Below, piece after piece: positions 8,707-17,123 of a stretch of 64,000 nt of DNA. The stretch spans positions 1 to 64,000 of the forward strand of contig NZ_JAVHXC010000011.1 of assembly GCF_032248695.1 (NCBI RefSeq). Reading direction: 5' to 3'. The position numbers and the translations under genes are program-made. Below the pieces are notes generated by a model that worked only from the letters and a program-made list of their open reading frames with translations, was not told where the DNA came from and did no database searches. Each line of letters opens with the position of its first letter. Position 1 is the stretch's first letter. Origin of the DNA: Dietzia sp032248695 (lineage in GTDB: Bacteria; Actinomycetota; Actinomycetes; Mycobacteriales; Mycobacteriaceae).

Positions 8707-8731
8707 AACTGAGACGACCCTGGGAGCCCTC

Positions 8732-9802
8732 ATGTCCTCCGCGACCGACTTCACCCCCGCGCAGAACGCCTCCACCGACGGCGAGTTCGTCCGCGACGCC
8801 ACCTACATCAACGACCGGGTGGTCAGGGGACTCGAGCCCGGATCGGACCCGGTCGGCGAGAAGATAGGGGAGATGCGATGGCCGGTGGAGGCCGGGCGCT
8901 ACCGACTCATGGCCGCCCGCGCCTGCCCGTGGGCCAGCCGGAGCATCATCGTCCGCCGCCTCATGGGCCTCGAGGACGCCATCTCCCTGGGCCTGGCCGG
9001 CCCCACGCACGACATCAACTCGTGGGTCTTCGACCTGGACCCCGACGAGAAGGACCCGGTCACCGGCCTGCACCGCCTGCAGGAGGCCTACTTCAACCGC
9101 ATCCCGGACTACCCGCGCGGCATCACGGTGCCGGCGCTGGTCGACCTCCCCACCACGTCCGTCGTGACGAACGCCTATCAGAAGCTCAACTTCGACCTCG
9201 TCACCGAGTGGACGGACTTCCACCGCGAGGGCGCGCCGGACCTGTACCCGTCCGAGCACCGCGACGAGATCGACGAACTCGACTCCTGGATCTACCCGAC
9301 GGTGAACAACGGCGTGTACCGCTGCGGGTTCGCCGCCGACCAGGGAGCCTACGAGCAGGCCTACGACGAACTGTGGGCCTCGCTCGACCGGCTCGAGGAG
9401 CGCCTGACCACGCGCCGGTACCTCGTGGGCGAGTCCATCACCGCCGCGGACATCCGCCTGTTCACCACGCTGGTGCGCTTCGATCCGGTCTACCACGGCC
9501 ACTTCAAGGCCAACCGGTCCAAGATCAGCGAGATGCCGGCGCTGTGGGGCTACCTGCGGGACCTGTTCCAGACGCCCGGGTTCGGTGACACGTGCGACTT
9601 CCCGCAGATCAAGGAGCACTACTACAACGTCCACCGCGACGTGAACCCCACGGGCGTGGTCCCCAAGGGTCCCGACCTGTCGGGCCTGCTCACGCCGCAC
9701 CACCGCGAGGAGCTGGGGGGCCGCCCGTTCGGTGACGGCACCGCGCCCGGGCCCATCGCGAACCCGGCCGAGCGGGTGCCGGAGGGACACGGCGCGATCT
9801 GA
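8732..9802 (+). CDS. glutathionyl-hydroquinone reductase-like omega-class transferase
   Basis: A 356-residue protein of the Ecm4/YqjG/PcpF family. It has the thioredoxin-fold active site ACPWASR with the nucleophile Cys65, the NDINSW-like DINSWVF segment, and the all-alpha C-terminal domain ending in FPQIKEHYYNVHRDVNPTG, a family hallmark. Such enzymes reduce thiol conjugates of quinols. Mycolic actinobacteria use mycothiol rather than glutathione, so the thiol partner is uncertain. The start ATG has GGGAG 6 bases upstream. A TATATT -10 overlapped by an inverted repeat suggests inducible control. Confidence 0.88.
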   Translation: MSSATDFTPAQNASTDGEFVRDATYINDRVVRGLEPGSDPVGEKIGEMRWPVEAGRYRLMAARACPWASRSIIVRRLMGLEDAISLGLAGPTHDINSWVFDLDPDEKDPVTGLHRLQEAYFNRIPDYPRGITVPALVDLPTTSVVTNAYQKLNFDLVTEWTDFHREGAPDLYPSEHRDEIDELDSWIYPTVNNGVYRCGFAADQGAYEQAYDELWASLDRLEERLTTRRYLVGESITAADIRLFTTLVRFDPVYHGHFKANRSKISEMPALWGYLRDLFQTPGFGDTCDFPQIKEHYYNVHRDVNPTGVVPKGPDLSGLLTPHHREELGGRPFGDGTAPGPIANPAERVPEGHGAI

Positions 9803-9820
9803 CATCGGGACGACAGGCCC

Positions 9821-9826
9821 TAGACT
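9821..9826 (+). promoter_or_regulatory. -10 TAGACT, leaderless
   Basis: TAGACT ends 8 bases before the GTG at 9835; no ribosome site lies between. Confidence 0.6.
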
Positions 9827-9834
9827 GCCTCCTT

Positions 9835-10401
9835 GTGAACCCGGCCCCCCTCGAACTCGGTCGCTACCGCCGCAGCGCCCGGCAGTTCGTCATGTTCGGA
9901 ATCGTGGGCGGCTCGGGCATGGTCGTCAACATGATCGTCACGGTCCTGATGAACAAGGCCAACGGCGGGACGGTGAACGCCCAGGACATCCTCTTCCCCC
10001 TCGGGGACACGGGGTACAACTTCCGGTTCACCACGCTCGTGTGGATCGTGGCGTTCCTCGTGGCGAACTTCTACAACTTCCTGCTCAACAGGCACTGGAC
10101 GTTCGGCAAGGGCCACAAGGCGCCGGCGTGGCAGGAGTTCCTGCCGTTCCTCGTGGTGGGGTCGGTGGCGGCGGCCGCGGGCATCTTCATCAAGCTCGCG
10201 TTCACCAACCCCACCAGCCCGCTCTATCTGCCGGAGCCGTGGTGGCACGAGGACGCGGGGATCCACTCCCGTGAGTACTGGAGTCAGCTGCTGACGATCC
10301 TCATCACGATGCCGATCAACTTCGTCGTCAACAAGCTCTGGACGTTCCGCGCGGTGCGTAACCGTCACCACGCGCGGTCGACGGCGGACGCGGTGGCCTA
10401 G
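9835..10401 (+). CDS. GtrA-like membrane protein
   Basis: A 188-residue protein with four hydrophobic segments. RQFVMFGIVGGSGMVVNM at the start, NFYNFLLNRHWTFG and FVVNKLWTFRAV at the end are the repeated N-x-L-x-R/K-x-WTF pattern of the GtrA family. Members help move polyprenyl-phosphate sugars across the membrane for cell-wall glycosylation (arabinan or mannan donors in this group; inference). An unusually long extracytoplasmic loop separates segments 3 and 4. The GTG start follows a TAGACT box, so it is probably leaderless. Confidence 0.85.
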   Translation: MNPAPLELGRYRRSARQFVMFGIVGGSGMVVNMIVTVLMNKANGGTVNAQDILFPLGDTGYNFRFTTLVWIVAFLVANFYNFLLNRHWTFGKGHKAPAWQEFLPFLVVGSVAAAAGIFIKLAFTNPTSPLYLPEPWWHEDAGIHSREYWSQLLTILITMPINFVVNKLWTFRAVRNRHHARSTADAVA

Positions 10402-10409
10402 GCCCGGCC

Positions 10410-11189
10410 GTGGAGTCGTCGCCGCTGGTCCTGTGGTTCGACCTGCTGGGGGTGTTCTTCTTCGCCCTGTCCGGCAACCTCCTGGCGGCGCGCAAGGACA
10501 TCGACATCACCGGCGGGTTCATCCTGGGCCTGCTCGCCGGCCTCGGCGGCGGCGTCATCCGCGACGTCCTCCTGGGCGTCACGCCGCTCGCGCTGGACAA
10601 GCCCGTCTACCTCGTCCCGCCGCTGGTCGCCGTCGTGGTGGTGTACCTGCTGGGCTCGTTCATCCACCGGGTGCAGACGCTGATCGTGGCGTGCGATGCC
10701 GCCGGCCTGGGGCTGTTCTGCACGTTCGGCACGGCGCGCGCGTTGGATCACGGCATGCCGGCGGCGTCGGCGCTGCTGCTCGGGGTGGTCACCGCCGTCG
10801 GCGGCGGGTTGATGCGGGACGTGGTGGCCAACGAGATCCCGGCCGTGTTCGGCGGGTCGAACCTGTACGTGGTCCCCGCAGCGACGGGCGCGGCGCTGAC
10901 CGCCGTCGCCGTGTCCACCGACGTGTGGGGACCGGTGTCGGCGACGGTGCTGTCGGTGCTGGTGTTCGCCTTCCGGATGACCGCGTGGGTCCGGCAGTGG
11001 CACGTCCCGGCGCCCGTGCGCAGGTGGACGGTCCGGGACCTGGACGTGGTGCGGCGCCGGGAGCGGTCGGTGTTCGGCCGCCCGCGCGAGGGGGACGGTG
11101 ACGCGCGGGGGGACGACGACGAGGTCGGCCCCGGCGACGACCGCGATCCGGGGGACAGCGGAGGTCGCGGGCGCGGCGGCCGCCGGTAG
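10410..11189 (+). CDS. TRIC/UPF0126 family cation channel
   Basis: A 259-residue membrane protein with seven hydrophobic segments. The two half-repeats each carry GGGVIRDVLLG and GGGLMRDVVANEIP, the glycine-rich signature of bacterial trimeric intracellular cation channels (UPF0126, YadS type). The last ~45 residues form a hydrophilic Arg/Asp/Gly tail. It starts with GTG 8 bases after gtrA and probably belongs to the same transcript. Its TAG stop doubles as the start of a -10 box for the next gene. Confidence 0.85.
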   Translation: MESSPLVLWFDLLGVFFFALSGNLLAARKDIDITGGFILGLLAGLGGGVIRDVLLGVTPLALDKPVYLVPPLVAVVVVYLLGSFIHRVQTLIVACDAAGLGLFCTFGTARALDHGMPAASALLLGVVTAVGGGLMRDVVANEIPAVFGGSNLYVVPAATGAALTAVAVSTDVWGPVSATVLSVLVFAFRMTAWVRQWHVPAPVRRWTVRDLDVVRRRERSVFGRPREGDGDARGDDDEVGPGDDRDPGDSGGRGRGGRR

Positions 11190-11192
11190 GGT
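11187..11192 (+). promoter_or_regulatory. -10 TAGGGT, leaderless, sharing the upstream stop codon
   Basis: TAGGGT ends 6 bases before the GTG at 11199. Its first three bases are the stop codon of the TRIC gene. Confidence 0.6.
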
Positions 11193-11198
11193 GATCCG

Positions 11199-11894
11199 GT
11201 GCAGTACTACCTCAGCCTGCTGGGTTTCGCGGCGATCGATTCGCTCAATCTCCTGGCCTTCGCCGTCATCGCGGGGCTGTGGCTGACGTCGGCGGGCCGG
11301 GGCATCGCGTTCGCCCCGCGCGCCGCCCGGTTCACGGGTGGCGCGTTCTGCGGCATCATCCTGCTCTCACTGGTCTCGGTGTGGGTGATCGGCAACAACC
11401 AGGAGTTCGTCCGGAGCCTGTTCTACAACCTGTGGGCGATGGTCGCGTTGGGCGTGATCGGCCTGGTCATCACCGTGATGGGCCTGCGGCGACCCGCGGA
11501 GGCCAAGGAGGAGAACGTCGAGGCGCCGCTCACCCAGAACGTGCTGCAGAAGTTCGGCATCATGGCCACCGGCGTCGCGCTGGGCGTCATCCAGTCGGGG
11601 ACGTCGGCGCCGTTCGCGGCGGGAATGGTGCTCATCTCCTTCGCCGAGACCCCGTGGTGGTCCAAGCTCCTGCAGATCCTGTTCTTCGCCGTGATCGCGA
11701 TCCTGCCCAGCACGGGGTTGATCATCGCGCTGGCGCGGGTGCCCTCGGGCGGTATCGGGGCGGCGACCCGCCGCATCGACCGGTTCCTGTCGTACGGGCG
11801 GGTGGCCGGGCGGATCCTCACCCTGGTGGTGGGCGTGGCGTTGACCGCGCTGGCGGCCGTGCGGATCGTGCAGCTGACGGGCGTGTTGTCGTAG
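11199..11894 (+). CDS. GAP-family (Sap-like, LysE-fold) membrane protein
   Basis: A 231-residue polytopic protein with six hydrophobic segments. The opening YYLSLLGFAAIDSLNLLAF, the middle loop KEENVEAPLTQNVLQKFGIM and the VIQSGTSAPFAAGMVLISF segment match GAP/Sap family proteins. The named member, Sap of mycobacteria, takes part in sulfolipid export. A lipid or small-metabolite exporter is likely, with no substrate evidence here. The GTG start follows the TAGGGT box by 6 bases. Confidence 0.72.
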   Translation: MQYYLSLLGFAAIDSLNLLAFAVIAGLWLTSAGRGIAFAPRAARFTGGAFCGIILLSLVSVWVIGNNQEFVRSLFYNLWAMVALGVIGLVITVMGLRRPAEAKEENVEAPLTQNVLQKFGIMATGVALGVIQSGTSAPFAAGMVLISFAETPWWSKLLQILFFAVIAILPSTGLIIALARVPSGGIGAATRRIDRFLSYGRVAGRILTLVVGVALTALAAVRIVQLTGVLS

Positions 11895-11953
11895 CGCGGT
11901 CCTAGGGTGACGGCGACCACCATCGACGGTGGTCCGACGAACCGGGAGGACCC

Positions 11954-12622
11954 ATGCAGACCGACGATTTCACCACCACCGCGACCGCCCACTCCGCGAC
12001 TGCCACCACCGCCGTCTCCGGCGCGGTGCTGTGCGAGGACGGCCTGAGGCGACCACCCTGGGCGGTGGGCGACCCGTTGTTGCGGGAGTACTACGACACC
12101 GAGTGGGGGATGCCCGTCCGCGATGAGGCGGGCCTGTACGAACGGCTCGTGCTCGAGGGGTTCCAGTCCGGACTGAGCTGGGTGACGATCCTGCGCAAGC
12201 GCCCCGCGTTCCGTGAGGCGTTCGCGGGGTTCGACCCGGACGCCGTGGCGGCCTTCGGGGAGGAGGACGTCGAGCGGCTCATGGCCGACGCACGGATCGT
12301 GCGCAACCGCCGGAAGATCGACGCGGCCGTCGCCAACGCGCGCGCCGTGGTCACCCTGCGATCCGACGGCGGACTGGTGGAGCTCGTCTGGTCCTACCGG
12401 CCGGAGGCCACGCCCGAGCCGCAGACCATGGACGAGGTGCCGACCCGGTCGCCGGAGTCGGAGGCGCTCGCCAAGGAGCTCAAGAGACGGGGGTTCAGCT
12501 TCGTGGGGCCCGTTACGGTCTTCGCTCTGATGGAGGCGATCGGCGTGGTCGACACCCACCTGATGGACTCGCATCGCCGCGGCGCGTCCGGGGTCTGGGC
12601 CCCGCTGCCGGGCGCGGGCTGA
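11954..12622 (+). CDS. tag: DNA-3-methyladenine glycosylase I family, zinc site incomplete
   Basis: A base-excision glycosylase of the Tag family, 222 residues. LYERLVLEGFQSGLSWVTIL holds the equivalents of E. coli Glu38 (Glu68) and Trp46 (Trp76), and KRRGFSFVGPV is typical. The zinc snap of E. coli Tag (Cys4, His17, His175, Cys179) is mostly gone: the matching positions read Pro34, Tyr47, His202 and Ser206. A lone Cys27 lies seven residues before the expected place. A 25-residue Thr/Ala-rich N-terminal extension is added. It has a proper ribosome site (GGGAGG) and an upstream TAGGGT. It may be a divergent paralogue with altered stability or substrate. Confidence 0.8.
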   Translation: MQTDDFTTTATAHSATATTAVSGAVLCEDGLRRPPWAVGDPLLREYYDTEWGMPVRDEAGLYERLVLEGFQSGLSWVTILRKRPAFREAFAGFDPDAVAAFGEEDVERLMADARIVRNRRKIDAAVANARAVVTLRSDGGLVELVWSYRPEATPEPQTMDEVPTRSPESEALAKELKRRGFSFVGPVTVFALMEAIGVVDTHLMDSHRRGASGVWAPLPGAG

Positions 12623-12649
12623 CCCGGCAGCGGCGCCCCGGCCCGGGTC
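12621..12649. terminator. small hairpin between convergent tag and nagZ-like genes
   Basis: GACCCGG (12621-12627) pairs with CCGGGTC (12643-12649) around a GC-rich loop. It overlaps both stop codons. The stem is short, so confidence is modest. Confidence 0.4.
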
Positions 12650-13919
12650 ACGCCGGCAGGGGCGCCAGGCCCGCCCGCGGCGGGAGATCGCGCATCGGCG
12701 GGGCCAGCGAACCGGCCTGCTCCAGGAACCCGGTGGCGGGGCCGCCCACGCACACCGGGATGCCGCGGAGGGTGGCCATCCGTTCGAGCGAGCGATCGAG
12801 CGCGTGACGGCTGAGGGCACCGTCGGCCACGGCGCGTTCGACGGCGTCCAGGGCCTCGCCGAGTCCGGCGGTGGTGATCCACAGCGGCGAGTCCGCCCCC
12901 GCGACGAGGGACTCGGTCACGGCGCGGGGCAGTGGGAACGTGTCAGTCACGGCGCGCATGCCGGACAGGTCGTCGGTGAAGATGGGGCCGTCGAAGGGCG
13001 GGGCGCCGTACCCGTGCCCGTCCCGGAGCAGGCGGTACGCGGCGGCGGACAGCGACGCGGGCCGGTCGACCCCGGTCAGGCCGGGGACCTGCTGGTGGCC
13101 GAGCATCATGCCCGCGCCGGGGGTTCGGGCGAGTGCGGCGAACGGCCGCAGGTCGTGGGTCACGAGCTGGTCGAGCGGGGGCACGGTCACCGAGCGGTGG
13201 TGGCTGTCGCCGGAGGAGCGGCCGTGCCCCGGGAAGTGTTTGAACACCGGGGTGATGCCCGCGTCGCGCAGACCGGCGGCGAATTCGCTGGCGTAGGACA
13301 CGACCCGGGCGGGGTCGGGGGAGAAGGAGCGATCTCCGATCACGTCGCCGTCCGGCTGTCCGGACACGTCGAGGGAGGGGGCGAAGTCGACGGTCACGCC
13401 CATGCCGCGCAGGAAACCGCCGCGGGTGCGGGCGGCCGCGCGGACCTGCTCGGGGCTCATGGTCGCGGCCATCACCCGCGCGGACGGCAACGGGCCGGCG
13501 TACGGCGCGATGCGGGAGACGCGCCCGCCCTCCTCGTCGATCGCCACCAGCAGCGGCAGCGGCGAGTCCCGGTGCAGGCGGGCCAGTCCGTCGGTCGTGA
13601 CCACCTCGTGCACGACATCGCCGCCGAGGAAGATGCCCCCGACCCGGTGCTCCTCGACGGCGCGACGGGCGTCGGCCATCGAGTTCACGCCCACGGTGAA
13701 CAGCTGCGCGATCCGCTGGCGCGGGGTGAGCTCGTCCAGCGGCGAGTCGCAGGTCGGCGCGGTCGGCGCCGGGGACGCGGTGGCGGCGGCGGGGGGCGTG
13801 GAGGAAGCAGGGGGCGCGGCCGGCCCGGGCGCGGTGGGGTTCCCGGCGCCGCATCCGGACAGGGTCAACCCGGCGACGAGGGCGGCGACCGCCCCACGGA
13901 GGCGGCGGGTGGGGGACAC
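12648..13919 (-). CDS. glycoside hydrolase family 3 lipoprotein (NagZ/LpqI-like)
   Basis: A beta-N-acetylglucosaminidase-type enzyme of 423 residues for cell-wall (muropeptide) recycling, anchored outside the membrane. The signal peptide ends in the lipobox LSGC (Cys23). A Pro/Ala/Thr linker to about residue 57 leads to the catalytic (beta/alpha)8 domain: DEEGGRVSR, the GH3 signature KHFPGHGRSSGDSHH with the His/Asp pair, and the nucleophile loop FTDDLSGM. LpqI of M. tuberculosis is the nearest named relative I know. A GTG start with GGAGG directly in front also has TACATT 6 bases upstream, so the transcript may be nearly leaderless. Confidence 0.9.
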   Translation of the reverse strand: MSPTRRLRGAVAALVAGLTLSGCGAGNPTAPGPAAPPASSTPPAAATASPAPTAPTCDSPLDELTPRQRIAQLFTVGVNSMADARRAVEEHRVGGIFLGGDVVHEVVTTDGLARLHRDSPLPLLVAIDEEGGRVSRIAPYAGPLPSARVMAATMSPEQVRAAARTRGGFLRGMGVTVDFAPSLDVSGQPDGDVIGDRSFSPDPARVVSYASEFAAGLRDAGITPVFKHFPGHGRSSGDSHHRSVTVPPLDQLVTHDLRPFAALARTPGAGMMLGHQQVPGLTGVDRPASLSAAAYRLLRDGHGYGAPPFDGPIFTDDLSGMRAVTDTFPLPRAVTESLVAGADSPLWITTAGLGEALDAVERAVADGALSRHALDRSLERMATLRGIPVCVGGPATGFLEQAGSLAPPMRDLPPRAGLAPLPA

Positions 13920-13925
13920 GCCTCC

Positions 13926-13931
13926 AATGTA
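13926..13931 (-). promoter_or_regulatory. -10 TACATT
   Basis: On the minus strand TACATT ends 6 bases before the GTG at 13919. Confidence 0.5.
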
Positions 13932-14014
13932 TCGGGGGTGCCCGGCCGGTCCGGACCGGGCGGGGGAGGGGACGAGTTCACCCGCCGGCCACCTGCCGGT
14001 GCGACCGTATCCGG

Positions 14015-15304
14015 ATGACTCAGACTCTCGATCGACGGTTGGGACTGTCCGACGCCGTGGTGGTGGGCCTCGGGGCGATGATCGGCGCAGGCGTCTTCGT
14101 CGCGTTCGCGCCCGCGGCGGAGCGGGCGGGTTCCTGGGTGTGGGCCTCGCTCGTGGTGGCCGCCGTGGTGGCGGTGTGCAACGCCCTGTCCTCGGCGCGG
14201 CTGGCCGCGGTGTTCCCCGCGGCCGGCGGGACCTACGTCTACGGGCGCCGGGTGCTCGGCCCGCTGCCCGGGTTCCTCGCCGGCTGGGGCTTCATCGTGG
14301 GCAAGACCGCGTCGTGTGCGGCGATGGCGCTCACGGTGGGGTTGTACATCTGGCCCGGACACGCCGGAGTGGTGGCCGCCGCGGCGGTGATCTCGCTGAC
14401 GGTGCTGTCGGTCCTCGGGGTCCAGCGCACGGCCACGGCGTCGAAGATCCTGGTCACGCTCGTTCTGGCGGCCCTGGCGGCGTTCGTCCTCGTCGCCTGG
14501 CTGGGCTCCGGCGACGCGCCGTCGGCCGTTGCGGCCACGGTGCCGGCCGTGGACGGCGAGAGCGGGCCCGCGCGGGTCCTCGGCGTGCTGGGCGGGGCGG
14601 GATTCTGCTTCTTCGCCTTCGCCGGGTACGCCCGCATCGCGACGCTCGGCGAGGAGGTCCGCGAACCGGCCCGCACGATCCCCCGCGCGGTGATCCTGGC
14701 CATCGGCGCGGTCATCGTCGTCTACGCGATCGTGCTGGCCACGACGATCCAGGTGCTCGGGGTGGGCGGCGTGGCCGCCAGCACGGCACCGGTGCTGGAC
14801 GCGGCGCACCGGGTCGGCGGCGGGGCGGTGCTGGCCCCGGCGGTCCGGATCGCCGCCGGGATCGCGGCCCTCGGCGCCCTGCTCGCGGGAGTGCTCGGGG
14901 TCTCCCGCACAACCCTCGCCATGGCGCGGGACCGCCACCTGCCGGCGCCGCTGGCGGCCGTGCACCCCACCACCCGGACGCCGTACGTGGCGGAGATCTG
15001 CGTGGGCGTGGTGGTGGCGGTGATCGTCCTGGTGGCCGACGTCCGTGAGGCGATCGGGTTCTCGTCCTTCGCCGTGTTGATCTACTACCTCGTCGCCAAC
15101 ACGTCAGCGCTCCGCCTGGACCGGCGTCGTCGCCGACTGCCCGCCTGGGTGCCGGTGCTCGGTGCGATCGGGTGCGTGGTGATGGCCGGGAGCCTGCCCT
15201 GGTCGTCGATCGCCGGCGGCGTCGTCGTCTTCGTCGTCGGCGGCATCGTCTACGCGGTGACCCGTCGCGGGGCGGTCGCCCCGGGCGTAGCGTCGCAGCC
15301 ATGA
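14015..15304 (+). CDS. APC-family amino acid permease
   Basis: A 429-residue integral membrane protein with about 12 hydrophobic segments. The N-terminal LGLSDAVVVGLGAMIGAGVF is the substrate/sodium-site helix of APC permeases. FFAFAGYARIATLGEEVREP and ARTIPRAVILAI are family blocks. It is closest in feel to the APA subfamily that moves neutral or basic amino acids; the substrate is unknown. The stop overlaps the ATG of the next gene (ATGA), though that gene also has its own -10-like box. Confidence 0.87.
   Translation: MTQTLDRRLGLSDAVVVGLGAMIGAGVFVAFAPAAERAGSWVWASLVVAAVVAVCNALSSARLAAVFPAAGGTYVYGRRVLGPLPGFLAGWGFIVGKTASCAAMALTVGLYIWPGHAGVVAAAAVISLTVLSVLGVQRTATASKILVTLVLAALAAFVLVAWLGSGDAPSAVAATVPAVDGESGPARVLGVLGGAGFCFFAFAGYARIATLGEEVREPARTIPRAVILAIGAVIVVYAIVLATTIQVLGVGGVAASTAPVLDAAHRVGGGAVLAPAVRIAAGIAALGALLAGVLGVSRTTLAMARDRHLPAPLAAVHPTTRTPYVAEICVGVVVAVIVLVADVREAIGFSSFAVLIYYLVANTSALRLDRRRRRLPAWVPVLGAIGCVVMAGSLPWSSIAGGVVVFVVGGIVYAVTRRGAVAPGVASQP
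15288..15293 (+). promoter_or_regulatory. -10 TAGCGT, leaderless
   Basis: TAGCGT ends 7 bases before the ATG at 15301, inside the end of the permease gene. Confidence 0.5.
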
Positions 15305-16425
15305 ACGATCGCCAGACACCGCCAGCTCACCCCCGGCCGGGCACGGACCGGCCGCGACTCCTCCCGTCACACCTGCGACGTCCCGTGATCGGCGCGCCGA
15401 TGGCCGGCGGTCCCACGACGCCGGAGCTCATCGCGGCGGTGGCCGAGGCGGGCGGACTGGGGATGATCGGGTCCGGCTACCTCGACGCCGCCGGCACCCG
15501 GACGGAGATCGCCCGCGTACGCGAGCTCACCGACGCGCCGTTCGGCGTCAACGTCTTCCTCCTCGACGAGCGGGACTCCGCGGTCGCGCTGGCCTCCGCG
15601 GGCGGCTCGGAGGCACTGCAGCGCTACATCGAGGCCGTCGGGCCGGTCGCCCAGCGGCTCGGCATCGAGCTGGCCGCCGCGCCCGCGTTCACCGACTTCG
15701 ATCAGGACGCCACGATCGCCGCGCTCGTGGACGACCCCGTGGCCGTCGTCTCGTTCACCTTCGGCATCCCGGACCCCGACGTGGTGCGGTCACTGCAGGG
15801 CGTGGACACGGCGGTCGTCGTCACGGTGGCCGGGGTCGCCGACGCCCGGCGGGCGGTCGAGGCGGGCGCGGACTGGCTGTCCGTGCAGAGCGCCGAGGCC
15901 GGCGGACACCGCTCGACCACCACGGTGGGCGAGGAGCCCGACGGGATCAGCACGGTCGAGCTGGTGCGCGCGGTGCGGCGGGCGCTCCCGGAGGTGCCGT
16001 TCGTCGCCGCCGGCGGGATCAGCACCCCGGAGGACGTGGCGGCGGCGCTCGAGGCGGGCGCGGACGGGGTGCAGCTGGGGACCGTGCTGCTGCGCACGCC
16101 GGAGGCGGGGACCAGCGCCCTGCACCGGGCCGCGCTCGGCGATCCGCGTTTCACGGAGTCGCGACCGACCCGCTGCTACACCGGGCGGTACGCCCGCTCG
16201 CTGGTCAACCGGTTCGTCGCCGGCATCGACCCGATCGCACCGGCGGCGTACCCGCACCTGCACCTGCTCACCGGTCCCATGCGCAAGGCTGCGGCGCAGG
16301 CGGGCGATGTCGAGGTGCCGCCGCTCTGGGCGGGGTCGCGCTGGCGGGCCGCCGATGCGTACGCGGATCGGCCGGCGGCGGAGGTCGTCACCGAACTCTG
16401 GGACGGCGCGGCTGCGCTGCCGTAG
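15301..16425 (+). CDS. nitronate monooxygenase (2-nitropropane dioxygenase family)
   Basis: An FMN-dependent TIM-barrel oxidoreductase, 374 residues. RRPVIGAPMAGGPTTPELIAAV at the start, GGLGMIGSGYL, the FMN loop SVQSAEAGGHRS with the candidate catalytic His, and FVAAGGISTPEDVAAAL-EAGADGVQLGT (two blocks) are diagnostic. It detoxifies alkyl nitronates such as propionate-3-nitronate, or acts on an unknown enoyl substrate. Translationally coupled to the permease by an ATGA overlap. Confidence 0.9.
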   Translation: MNDRQTPPAHPRPGTDRPRLLPSHLRRPVIGAPMAGGPTTPELIAAVAEAGGLGMIGSGYLDAAGTRTEIARVRELTDAPFGVNVFLLDERDSAVALASAGGSEALQRYIEAVGPVAQRLGIELAAAPAFTDFDQDATIAALVDDPVAVVSFTFGIPDPDVVRSLQGVDTAVVVTVAGVADARRAVEAGADWLSVQSAEAGGHRSTTTVGEEPDGISTVELVRAVRRALPEVPFVAAGGISTPEDVAAALEAGADGVQLGTVLLRTPEAGTSALHRAALGDPRFTESRPTRCYTGRYARSLVNRFVAGIDPIAPAAYPHLHLLTGPMRKAAAQAGDVEVPPLWAGSRWRAADAYADRPAAEVVTELWDGAAALP

Positions 16426-16481
16426 CGCGCCGGGCCCCAGGCCGCGCGGGGTCGAAAAGCGCGGGGACGAGGAGCGCGGGG

Positions 16482-16943
16482 TCAGCCGGCGCGGCGCTCG
16501 GCCTCGGCGGCGATGTCGGCCAGGTCCTGCTCCATCGTCTTGCGCGTGGACTTCTCCGCCAGCTTGCCCATGAGGCCCATCACGACGCGGGAGACGGCGG
16601 GCGCGTGGGTCGTCTCGGCGCCGAAGCGCATCCGCAGCGTGCAGCCGCCCTCCGCGTCCGGAGTGATGGTGAAGACGGTCCGGTACTCGGTGCCGCCGTT
16701 CTCGGCGACGATCGTGGTGGAGCGCGGTGGCTCGGAGGCCATCACCATCATCTCCTCGGTCGCCTTCATGCCGAACATCTTGCGCGTCTCGCGCCAGCGC
16801 AGACCGGGCTCGTACGGGCCGGACGTGAGGATCTCGACCGACTGCACCCCGCAGAGCGTCCTGGGCGCCTCGGGGATGTCGGTGAGCACGGACCACACGG
16901 TGTCGGGGTCGGCGGCGACGTGGCGGGACAGGTCGAGTTCCAT
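16482..16943 (-). CDS. SRPBCC (START-like) family protein
   Basis: A 153-residue single-domain protein: N-terminal MELDLSRHVAADPDTVWSVL, central GLRWRETRKMFG and a long C-terminal helix, as in polyketide-cyclase/START-like lipid-binding folds. It would bind a hydrophobic ligand; no catalytic residues are diagnostic. The ATG at 16943 follows a TAGGCT box by 6 bases, so it is probably leaderless. Confidence 0.75.
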   Translation of the reverse strand: MELDLSRHVAADPDTVWSVLTDIPEAPRTLCGVQSVEILTSGPYEPGLRWRETRKMFGMKATEEMMVMASEPPRSTTIVAENGGTEYRTVFTITPDAEGGCTLRMRFGAETTHAPAVSRVVMGLMGKLAEKSTRKTMEQDLADIAAEAERRAG

Positions 16944-16949
16944 GCCACG

Positions 16950-16955
16950 AGCCTA
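16950..16955 (-). promoter_or_regulatory. -10 TAGGCT, leaderless
   Basis: On the minus strand TAGGCT ends 6 bases before the ATG at 16943. Confidence 0.6.
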
Positions 16956-17030
16956 GCGGCGGCGGCTGCGTCGGGGGAGGGGTGACACCGAGGAGCTGGG
17001 GCGCGGGCAAGGCAGGAGCGAGAAATGCGG

Positions 17031-17062
17031 ACACCGGCCCCCGCCGAAGCGGGGGCCGGTGT
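17031..17062 (-). terminator. strong hairpin after small gene 1
   Basis: A perfect 14-bp stem (17031-17044 with 17049-17062) closed by a four-base loop. It lies 62 bases downstream of the small gene ending at 17124, and TTTCT follows on the minus strand a little later. Confidence 0.85.
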
Positions 17063-17123
17063 CTCAAAGTGCTCGGGGTCAGCTCACGCCGGCCCCGGGC
17101 GGTGCGCCGTGAGGCGCGCCGGC

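Noticed and set aside
14000..14014. Leaderless -10 for the APC permease (TATCCG)
   Set aside because: It ends one base before the ATG, too close to act as a -10 for this start.
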